Source: Harmonia axyridis (taxonomy: Eukaryota > Arthropoda > Insecta > Coleoptera > Coccinellidae). From it: a stretch of 64,000 bases of DNA. Positions within the stretch are counted from its first letter, which is position 1. Each line of letters starts with the position of its first letter. Both the position numbers and the translations under genes were made by a program. The stretch covers positions 14,260,001 through 14,324,000 of the forward strand of contig NC_059507.1 in the NCBI RefSeq assembly GCF_914767665.1, given 5' to 3'. Positions 36,801 through 48,800 of the stretch are shown in pieces. The notes under the pieces were generated by a model. It saw only the letters and a program-made list of their open reading frames with translations, ran no database searches and had not been told where the DNA came from.

Positions 36801-39800
36801 GATTAGCTGCTGTTATGAGAAATGAGGTATTATCAGTGAACAGCAAAATTTTCATGAAAATATATAGAAAATAATAATATTTATTCATATAATTGGTAGA
36901 TCATCCACAAAAATAATATATAATAACAGCCCTAGAAGCGACGCTTGAGGGACACCCATGATCGCGGGATATTTATTGGAATCATGCTGCCCCAAATTTA
37001 GATAAAGACGACGAGGGAATTCTGGACCCACTTCAAAAAACTTTTGTCAAAGATTTGTCAAAAATGAAGTCGAACTTGTGACAATCGTATGCAGCTGTGC
37101 ACATAGTTGATAATTTCGCGAGTCTGAACCAATCGCCAAAGATCATTATCGGCTCGAAAATCTAAAATTATAGACATTTGAGCAAATAATACCCCATTAT
37201 TCAAAAAACGCAACCTCCACTGATGACGTTCATACCCTATAATAAAACTCCCACAAAGTTCAACTAATTTAGTCTTAACTTGTTTTTTATTGTACCTGTG
37301 GTTTTTTATTGCAAATATCAGGCCAGGATTCCTTATTTACAAACACAGTAATTAAACTATTCGAAAAAAATGTTACCTACTTCAATTTCAACTTCAGTTT
37401 CTCATTTTCCGACAATAAATCTTTGGAATCGTACGTGTTAAAAAAAACCATTAAATTCATTGGAAAGATTCAAACTTCATAACAATGAAAATAGTAAAAC
37501 ATAAATAACGGTTGTTCAATGTTTGGTATTCAACTGAAATTATTCTATTACGAATGAAACAAGAGAACAATGGGTCTTTTGTCAAATTCAAGGAATCTCA
37601 TTTATTTCATTGACTATTTTCGAATGACTGAATATGTAATGTTCCATTTAAATTATACACATATCTCTATTTCTGTCCTCAATGATTTTGAGTGCACAGG
37701 TTTGATTGTTTGGTCTATACTTTACGGAAATTCTTCATGATATTAATTGAAAGTAATATATTTCCGCAAAATAATGAAGATAAATAATCATATTAATATT
37801 TTAGTATGGAGGAATAATGTTGTTGCTTTCTTGTTGTTAGATCCTAGAAAATCACCAATTCACATTATCCACACAAGTTTCAAGCAAAATATCGAAAAAC
37901 AAAAACTGAAATGAAATGACAATTATTTTTTTCTCCTCCTTTCATTTATATAAATAACTATTGTTTCTTTAAACAGTATAGATTCTTTAGACTTTACATT
38001 TCTATAACTGAAATTTTTAAAATGAAACTATCACTTATACTTATATCATCATAGTATAAGGAATGCATTTTTTATACTATGCTTATTTCCATAGGTAAAT
38101 ATGGAGGTAGTAGCAGTAGGTACATGTTATCGGCAAAAATTCCTAGAAATTCCATCAAAAGATGATTAACAGAAAGATATTTAAAACCTGCGAGTTGTTG
38201 ACTTCATCTTGGTCATTGAATAATATTCCAATTTCATTATGTCTATTTATTTTAGCTTCTAGGAATTTTAAGCCATAACTTTTATTATCGGTTTGTAAAA
38301 TTCCGAAATAGCCTATATTATTATAATATGTGATAGGAATATTTATATTATTCTCTTTAGATGTTGATATGAATCTTCCTGCTTCCGATATACCTATACT
38401 TTTTGACAATCATTATATATGAACACATTTATACTCTTGATTTATCATCTTTCGATGTATCTTTATTGTTTTTGACGAGTTTATTGATGTTTGAATTCGT
38501 TTTGATAGACGTTCTTCAGTTATATTTATCCTAGAAATATGTGGCAATTTTTTCACGAATAACTTTGGTATAATTCATAAGATATATTTGAAAATTTCTT
38601 TTATGTGAGGGTATATCACATTTAATGCTTTTTTGTAGTTTTTGTTTATCAACTTGTCTATCAATCATAGCTATTGTTTACAGTGATTTGTTTAATGATA
38701 TTAAGTTCTATATATATTATAATTTTCTTTACTCAAGGAAACGTTGTGTTATCTATAGATCATACTGTTGAATGTGGCTAATTTAGTTGAAGAGGGTGAT
38801 TTGATTTATTATGTAAAATAACATCAGTATAGTTTGTGAAAAATTGAAAATTCATGACAATGATTTGATCTTGTAATTTTTATATCAAGAAAATTAATGC
38901 TGTTGTTCATTTCACTTTCCATTGTCAACACAATTGAAGGATACCAATTGTTGATGACGTAAATGAATTCATTTAACTGTCATGGTGTACCTGTGAACAA
39001 CACAACCCATTTTTTTCGAAATCCTGCTACTACTTCCGCTAAAATTCTTCTTTCACTTTTCAGTCACAATATTCAAAATTCGCTTTTCAACTTCTGGAGT
39101 TCTTACAGATCTTGGACGCCCAGTATCACGAGTGTTTTTTTTTAAGGAACCAGTTTCCCTCAATCGTCTAAAACTTGATTGTACGTCACATGCGAAGGAA
39201 GTAAGCCACTGCATAAAGGTGACGTGGTTCAGGACCACTTCTGTTGGCACCGCCATACATGAAAATATCCCTTATTTCAATATTCGAATAAGGCATTTCA
39301 AATTCAGGAATAATAAGTTTTTCTTAACAGGAAAGTGAAAGAAAGTAAACAACTCGAAAAGGATGCAAAATACTCAATAAAAGTACATAAATGTCATATG
39401 AAAACCAAATGCTGGATGCAAGCTGTGATTTTTTAATGAACCGACTGAAAACCATTTTACTTATTTAGTTAACTAGACATCTGAAAGATGTCTTGTAGCT
39501 AGTAGTTAATTTGAGAACCCAAAATGAGATTTTGTATTTATTTTGTGGTCCTTAATTAGCTCCCAAAATATTAAAACTTTGCTTTTTAACATCCAGTATA
39601 TTTGCAATTCGAAATTACACAGTTTCATATCAAACTTTTAACTTGACCTTTTTCGACCAAATACTTGTATTAAAAAAGAAGAAAAAGAAAGGGTGGTATG
39701 AAATAATAGACAGGTACCCATACTATTAGGTTCACAACTTTGCTTCCGCCGGTTTGCAATAAATGGCTGCAGAGGTAAGTGGTAGTCGAAATAAATAGAT

Positions 39801-42800
39801 CGTAGATGTCATACAATAAGCTTTGGTATTTGTAAACATAACGCCATCGAAATATTAGTCGATTTGTGTCTGATGCATCATAAAGTTAGATATTCTGGAT
39901 TAACTATGTCAGCTTGCGAGCCAAATTCTAGTCATTGGTGGGATGTGTTTATTCTTTGCTTTAAATATGGATAAATCTGCGGCTGAGGCTCATCGAATGG
40001 TCTCAAATACCTATGGTGAGGCCGCTATTAGTGAAAGAACGTGTTGAGAGTGGTTTCAACCCTTAAAGAATGGTGATTTTGACGTCGAAGACAAGCATGG
40101 CAGTGGAATAGAGAAGGTTTTCGAAGATGCAGAATTGATCAAGACTCGTGTCAAATGCAACAAGAATTGGTAAGACCATTGGGAGTGACACTACAAACTA
40201 TTTCAAAACGCCTGAAAGTCATGGGATTGATTCAGAAACAAGGAAATTGGATGCCGTACGAGTTGAAACCAAGATATGTTGAACGGCGTTTGTTTTCTTG
40301 TGAGAGCTCCTTGTAAGGGATTTCTGCATCGCATTGGGACAGGAGACGAAAAATGGGTTCATTACGATAATCCCAAACGCAGAAAATCATAGGGATATCC
40401 CGGCCATTCTTCCACGCTGACGGCCAAACCGAATATCCACGGTTCCAAGGTCATGCTCAGTATTTGGTGGGAGCGTCCTTGGCGTAGTGTATTATGAGTT
40501 GGTAAAACCGACTGAAGCAATCACAGACGATCGTTATCAAACGCAATTAAGGCGTTTGAGCCGAGAAGTAAAAGACAACGAGATCCACGATAAAGTGATT
40601 TCACAGGATGACAATGCTAGACCCCATGTTGCGAAAGTGGTCAAGACGTACTTGGACTAACACTTGTTTTGATCAATGGTACACGGCCTGGCTGACCAGC
40701 ACTTCCGTTTACACGAAGAATTAAAAAAAAATATCAATTTGTGGATCGATTCGAAATTTTTTCAACGCCGGATTTGTACGTTGCCTGAAGAAGAAAGTAG
40801 TGGCCAGCGATGAACAATAATTGGAATCATAAATGTATAACCAGTTTTTTACAATAAAGCCTCGAATTTCTGAAAAAAACGGCGGAAGCAAAGTTGTTTT
40901 TATATTTCGTCAATTTATTTGATTTTTATTGAATTGTGGTTTGGGTCTATTCACATCAGATGAACCTGAATTTCGAGATATATAATTGCGTAGTTTATGA
41001 AACACCGAAACTCCGAAGATACAGTAATTTTCATGAATTATTCCTAACATCGAAAACTTGAAGGTTATTGCATTTCCATAAAAGGTTTAAGAAACAGACA
41101 ACAAGGAAACTACTGCACAATCTGTCCGACATATTAATTTGTTTATGTAATGTCAATAGGGACCAAGAAGCAATGTGTCAAGGTTTCGAACCCTAGATGA
41201 GAATGGTGAGATGGAAGAAATTTGTGAAAGAAACTAGCTTCGTGAGTTCCCATTCTTCCATATAATGGGTTTAGTATATGTCTGTATGAAGAAATACATC
41301 AACTTTTATAAATCAGCATGATGATAATAACATAAACCACATCTGATTCGCACAGTGGCGTACCCAGACATAAGCCTTGGGGGATAAGGAGTTTAAACTA
41401 TATAAATATTGGTTATTCGTTTCCAATGTCCTTCGAATTTACAGACACCTGTCGAGGTGTCAGCTGTTGTATTCAAATGCGAAAAAAATGAAGATTCGCC
41501 TGCATCAATTTTCCTTCTTTTGAAGCAGTTTTCTTACTCATAATGAGATTTCGATTATTTTTGAAATCATGCAACACAGATCAAGGGTTGAACACGGTAT
41601 ATAATAGAGAATATAATTGAAAAATTCCACCTCATCCACCTCAAACTAATCAACAATATATATTAAACCTACTGACCTATCTTTATGAGTGAAAATGTTA
41701 ACGCAGTAAGTGAAGGAATCCAAAGTGCCGACAAAGATATTCTTTGCAACAATGGGATAATAAGATATTATAATATGACATTATTTATTCATCCTAAAAA
41801 ATTAGAGAAATTGCTATCAAGGGTGTCGCTGTTCAATTCGTCTAGTTCCGAGCTTTTACTTCAGGATCTCATTAATTTACTCGTATGTCTTCTGAACAAT
41901 CATTATTATGATTGTTCAGAAGACAGTCGGATTAGATCGAGCTCTTTGATATAACCACTGGTTGATGAATTTGGTGAATCATTTTTTGCAGAATTAAATT
42001 ATTAAACGCTATGACTTTTTATAGATATTCCTCCTGGGGAAGGGAGATATATCCCCCTTATCCCTCCTTTGGCTACGCCACTGGATTCGCAATTATTTCG
42101 AAGTCATTGCATCAATCTGAAATTTTGGCCCATACTACTCGTTATATAACTTAATTCTGGTCGATTGGACATAAAATGATTTACATTCACGTTTCTTCTT
42201 GATATTTGATGTGATTTCGTAGACAGCTAAACCTTTCAAATGTCCATTTCACAATTCTATTGAACTCAAACATATGTCCATAGGTTAATTATGGGAAAAT
42301 AATGAACCAAAATTGAATATGTTTAACATTCAGAAAAAATGTGTAAATTATACATAATGAGTTTTAATTTCTTTCTGTTTCACAAATGACTCGACTTGTA
42401 AAAAAATCCATAATTATCACTTTTTCGGGAATTTTTTTTCATTTGATTTTCTGGCAATAAACATAATGGATCATAGTTATCAACTTTCTCTGGTATATAG
42501 AAACTGATTTTATATTGAATCTCATAGCGTTTCTAATTAATAATTTATCTATTTATTATTATATTATTGTGTCTGTGTAAATAATGTGTTTTAAAACTCA
42601 TAGTGCACCCTAAGGCTTTGAAACTATTATGCATCTTGTTAACCATTTCAACATAGTCTTGAGCTTTATTTGTTTGCCTAAAAAAATTTCTACAACTGTA
42701 ACAAATGATGTCCAAGCTTCTCGTTCAACTTGATTCTTTGAATTTATGAAGTCAGGATCCTTAATTAATTGTCTTATTTGTTGGCCGTTAAATATCCCTG

Positions 42801-45800
42801 CTTTGAGTTTTTCTGTGCTTATCTGGTGCATTTTTACCCATATATATGCAAAAAATGACCCATTCTTATCAAGAGCCGTTACAAATTGCTTCATTAAACC
42901 CAACTTTATATGTAACGGAGGAAGCATGATTTTTTCACTTACTTACCCGAGTTAGGGGATTAAATGGGTCAGTTCACGTACCTGATAGGCAATGGTTCCA
43001 CTATTTATAGATTTACCTGGAATTTCCTCAATTACAGACTGACAATAAAACCATTGTACCTACATTAATGAATTTATAATAAGTTTAGAATACTCATAAA
43101 TGAATATACTGAATGAAACTCACATTGGTAGATAAGTTGATGGATATTAAAAAGTAAAGATATTAAAAACGGATGGCATTTACAGATTAAGCGTCCCAAA
43201 TATAGTTAAAATCAGCGCTAAAATTCCAGGCGCTAAAAAAAATTGTTGTTGTTGTAATAACTCAATAAGGGCTGGTTTTTTCATATGCGAATGAATTTAT
43301 TTATTACCATGTGACAAACCGGCCTTAGACATTATTAAACAACCACCGAATTACTCTGACATAACTCCAATATGACATAGTTTATCACCTAGATTTTTTT
43401 TATTTTAATTTCGTTGTAATCATCCGAAACGTTCTTCAAGAGTGAGTTTGAGATGTTCCATGGAGTTTTTATTGCCGACATGGAAATATCCAACCAACCT
43501 CTCTTTTAATAGCGCTTGAACAAGTTTGCAGTAGGTACCTGCCTATATTATACTCTGGAAAATTCAAGATTGTAGAAGATGGAAGATGAAACCATATAAT
43601 TTATTAATCACAATGGAGGTGTATAATTAACGTCTTAGGAAATTCATGCAGCATATAAATTGGACCTAAAACAAGTATCTTGTTTATTTTTAATTATAAC
43701 ATTTCCTGTTTTCATTGTGTTCTACATAATCGATTTGTCCTTTCAAGATCAAAAATATTACTGAAAAAATTAGGAAAACATTGACATAAAGATTTCGAGC
43801 TCTTGTTCATGCATGCGCTAATTGCACCCTTGGAGACCACATAACTGTATCCCGAAGCCGAAGGCTGACGGCTGTTACCAAAATAGGCTTGTGAAGATAG
43901 CTTGAGAAATTTGTCATGAAATTAGGCACTTGTCAATGCCCGATGGATGATGGGCGGCGAATTTTTCGACAAAAAAAATTGAAGAAAAATAGTCCTACAT
44001 ACATGGTCCTACAAACAGTTTTTTTTTCGAGATACAGGATGTTAAATTTTAATTTTTTTTCAAGATTTTTCTGATAGCATCAGCTCTACCGAAGGTGTTC
44101 AACTGAAATTTGGCATAGATACTGAAAATTGAAGGTTATATCACGGAATCTGTCAATTGCAAATTCAAATCTACAGAGTGATTTTTTTTCTGGAGCTGTG
44201 CCGGCTTTTTTCCTCCTGAACTGTTAGTTCAAAAAAATGTCAGAAGAAACTTCAGTTAGTTCGATATTAAACTTTTTTGTCCTTCATAATTTTGTCGTAT
44301 CTATTTCCAAAAAAAAATAAATAAAACACTTATCTTGTAATACTCACGAAACTCCAAATTATCATAAAAATCCAGTTAGCTGTGATCTGTGATGAATAAA
44401 TTAATAACTAGTTTTGGTCTTTATTTTGCCGAACTGTAGCAATGATTCATAAAGATTTGATATATTCTTATGAAATGTAGGACTACAAGAAACACCCTGT
44501 ATCTCGTAAATAAACGTTTGAGGGCCCATGTTGGCCATGTTTGTAGGACATATTATATATGTTAAATGTTTGGAATAAAACAATCCAAAGGATTCTCCCA
44601 CTTTAATTTTTACCTCCTTCACAACAACCCCAAATTGCATATGCCTGTCTTTACATAATGTTTTTAGATCACATATTAAATTAGAAAATATAAAAAGCCC
44701 TTATCCGTTTTCAATGAGTGGATTATATAGGATTTCAACATATTTCTCATTAATGGTCACAAATAGGTATGCAGAAAATCAATAACTGTACAATATAATT
44801 GATAAACAAAACGTTTATTCTCAAATAAAAATCATATCCAGTTGAAATCAAGTTAACCTTGAATTTAAATCTTTCTGGAAAACCGTGTAGGTTAAACATA
44901 TTCACAATTTTCAGTAGTTGTCCTGATTGTATATCTGAGTTCGGGATTTCTCTTCAATTTGAAATATATAAATTAGGAGATTAAAACAAAAAAGGTTATT
45001 GCTATTATAACCATACGGTATGGTTTAACCCAAAAAGCAAGAAGAGTTTTATCGTTTTATTAATATTGGTACTAATTATAAACTCCATACAAGGTTAAGT
45101 GGCTATACCCTCAATTAGAAATGCTATAAATAAATTGGAATTATATTTTATTAGGTTAATGCTATTATTCATTGTTGGACGAATTTTACCTGAGGAAAAA
45201 ATTTATTGAAGACCAAAAAAATTTCGCTTCTTAGAAGAAAGAAGATTAGGTATAGGTAATTTAATTTAATGTGTGATGTTTTTGTTTCATACTGCATCAT
45301 ATAGGTAGTACAGCAATTATCAAGAAATAACAGATCAGAGATAATATGTGAAATCAGAATTGAGCTGTACATTTTTTTTCATGTTTTTACGAATTATAAA
45401 CAGAGCATTTCGAAATTTAAAACCTCAAACCTAAACCTAAAGCTGAAATTGGAACCCTGTTACAAGGGTTTGCTGACACAGATCTACAGACAGACAAACA
45501 CGGAACCAATTCATATTATTATTATTTTGTCATAGATTTGTCGTATTTTATAAGCCGTTCATCATGAAATTGTATCCAGAAAAAGTGAAATTGAATTTTC
45601 AAACCGTTTTACAGAATTTGTAGAAGTGTGTAATATAATTGTTTAACTTCTTTCCAGGATCTAGGAATATTCTCAAGGGAGTTTCTGGATGCTTACGATC
45701 TGGAGAGCTGACTGCCATCATGGGTCCTAGTGGAGCTGGAAAATCGTCCCTTCTCAATATTTTGACTGGTTTCAGGTATGTTATAAAGGATGTTTTTTTC

Positions 45801-48800
45801 AGAGCTATAGAACTTTTAATTGCAATAAAACAACGATGGATTATTCGATTGACATGAATTTTATTTATCCGCAAGATAATCTTGTGGCATTACATTTTAA
45901 ATATGATTTCTGGCATATCACCGCCACGGCTGGCTCGGATGTAGTCCAATCTGGACGTCCAATTTTCGATTACTTTTTCCAACATTTGTGGCCGTATATC
46001 AGCAACAACACGGCGAATGTTGTCTTCCAAATGGTCAAGGGTTTGTGGCTTATCCGCATAGTCAAATGACTTAACATAGCCCCACAGAAATTAGTCTAGG
46101 GGTGTTAAATCACAAGATCTTGGAGGCCAATTCACAGGTCCAAAACGTGAAATTAGGCGGTCACCAAACGTGTCTTTCAATAAATCGATTGTGGCACAAG
46201 CTGTGTGACATGTTGCGCCGTCTTGTTGGAACCACAGCTCCTGGACATCATGTTTGTTCAATTCAGGAATGAAAAAGTTAGTAATCATGGCTCTTTACCG
46301 ATCACCATTGACTGTAACGTTCTGGCCATCATCGTTTTTGAAGAAGTACGGACCAATGATTCCACCAGCCCATAAAGCGCACCAAACAGTCAGTTTTTCT
46401 AGATGTAACGGTGTTTCGACATACACTCGAGGATAAGCTTCACTCCGAATACGGCAGTTTTGCTTGTTGACGTAGCCATTCAACCAGAAGTGCGCTTCAT
46501 CGCTAAACAAAATAAAATGGACGTAGTGCGCGATACGTATTCCGCACAGAACCATTATTTTCGAAATGAAATTGCACTATTTGCAAGCGTTGTTCAGGAG
46601 TGAGTCTATTCATGATGAATTGCCAAACCAAACTGAGAATAAATTACTTGACAGCTGTTAAATCGGTCGCCATCTTGAACAGTAATGCTAACTTAAAGTT
46701 ATATACCTCGAAAAAAAACACCCGTTACGTACTTTATTTGTTTTGGATAAAGGATAAAGGAACTACTTATTTCTGCTTCCCGCAGTACTGATTACTTCAC
46801 TCAATATTGCTCTCTATCTTTACCAGGACATTAGACATTCGAGACTCAATATTATATGGAAATTTTGCATTCTTGTCGGTAGACCATTTACTGCATCTAC
46901 TACATGTGAATATCGTAATATTTCTAGAATCAATTATTGTTGTGAATTGTTAATCAAAATGAAAGTTCTCCATTGCTATTCAAAATATTTAATTGGTTGC
47001 ATATTATCTCAAAATGTCCCTCTCCATCAGAACATAACAATTTTCTCAAGAAATAACCTCAAATCTGTTATTAAATCGACCTGCACTATAGGCTACATTG
47101 AAAATTTTTAGGTCTGTGTTGAAAACAATATTTCATATAATATTATCCAGTACAAGGATTATCTTTTAACCTCTTATCGCTAATTTTGAATTAGACCATC
47201 CCAAAATACGACAATAAGTACGTAAAATAATTAATCAACACTTGTTGTCACTGACCGATTCTGTTTTGATATTATTGAGAAGGTTGAATGTTGCGTTTTG
47301 GACAGGATGATGCAGATTATCTTTTGTCTGCTTCATTATAATGCAAATTGTGTTGTTGGTAACTTCAACATCTCTACGTAAGTGCACTCTACAACGTTGC
47401 ACACCTGACAAACCTCTCATAAAATTTTTAGAGATCGCCGATTTGACACAACATATCTTGCTTTTGATTAATATAATAGAGTACTGGATCTGGTTGTTTT
47501 TAATGGTGGTAAATGCGTCTTGTTTAAAGGTCACTTGATCCGTTGCATATAGATATCATCTAGCTTTGTGTGTGAGTTATTCGCCTAAAATCGCTCATAA
47601 TTTTAAAAGGAATTTTTTCACCTCGTATACGAACATGTGCATGCTTCCAGTAGAGCAAATTTTTTTCTTCATGTATGATCTTGAAGTTATAAAATGGTCA
47701 TACGGAAACATTGGTACTGACAATAATGCTTGTGCTTTTTTTGTAACTGAATTTATAGCGTCTTTGATCGTAGTATACATCTTCTAACGTATGAGAACAA
47801 GCACAGATATCCTCCGGTAAATCATAAAATTAATTTAGGTTTTTTGTACACGTTCGAAAAAGTTGTTTTTTTTGTTAATGAATATTTTCCCAATGTTATT
47901 ATCAAATGTGCTTAAAGAGATGTCTTCAAAATTTTTCCTCTTGGAATAGACCTTTTACTTCTGTTAGGTAGGCAAATTGATTCTCTGCATAGGGTTGACA
48001 TCAAAGAAAAAATGCTTGCGTGAGCACTCATTAAATGTAATAACACAGCAGGTTGTTATAATTGAGCTATTAAAGAGGTGTTGGTAATAATGTTTTCTGT
48101 TTGGAAATTGCAATATCTTCCCATTGAGCAGGCTATATTTTGGAAACCTTATTGTTTGAGACCATTTCCAGCTCAAAATTTAAAAAGTACAGGCATTGTG
48201 AAGTAAAACCAAAGTTCGAAAATCCTCTGTTCTCAAAAGGTGGTTGGCCTTCCTCGAACATTTCTATGAATTGCTCATTTTTTGAACTGTAAAGGTCATG
48301 AGAAGTCGTCAAAGATGACTTCCTCTACGAAAGAACTCCAACTGAAATGCAAATTCATTAATACTTTTATTATGCTAATTGTTCAACTGTCGCGCATTCC
48401 TGGCAAATGCAATTATTATATGAGCATACATTTCCTGAATACAAATTCTCAAAAAATGAAGGCATAACTTATTGTGAGAGCAGATGCTTGAAGATACCGA
48501 TTACCAAAAAGTTTTTAAGCTCCATTTGATAACTGGTCTGGAGGAGAAGAATGAATTGAATATAAAGAGAAAAAACTCCTTTTCCACTACTTCGACCATA
48601 ATTTCTATGTTGACCACCCAGCGTATTTTCCAGATTTCATTTCAATCATTCCCAGTGATAACTGGTCTCAGCAGGGTTCAAGAGGAACAGTGAGCCTTTA
48701 CTTGATGGGCGGCAATTCAGCCCAGTTTGATGGCCGCCTTTTCATATTTCATTCTTGATTCTCAAAAATAACATAAGTTTGTTCAGTTCCGATCCCATTG

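Larger units (their letters stand above)
21812..45657 (+). other. ABCG intron 1 (23.8 kb)
   Basis: Opens GTGAGT and closes TTTCCAG. Much of it is AT-rich sequence in which I see no host exon. Identifiable contents, listed separately, are foldbacks, hAT, LINE, Penelope-like, mariner and MITE remnants. Unassigned blocks with nothing recognisable include 22475-25761, 25966-27009, 29917-31339, 34000-36389 and 44626-45657. Confidence 0.85.

Noticed and set aside
45599..45874. Minus-strand frame over ABCG exon 2
   Set aside because: Antisense shadow of the Walker A exon; no splice or motif support.
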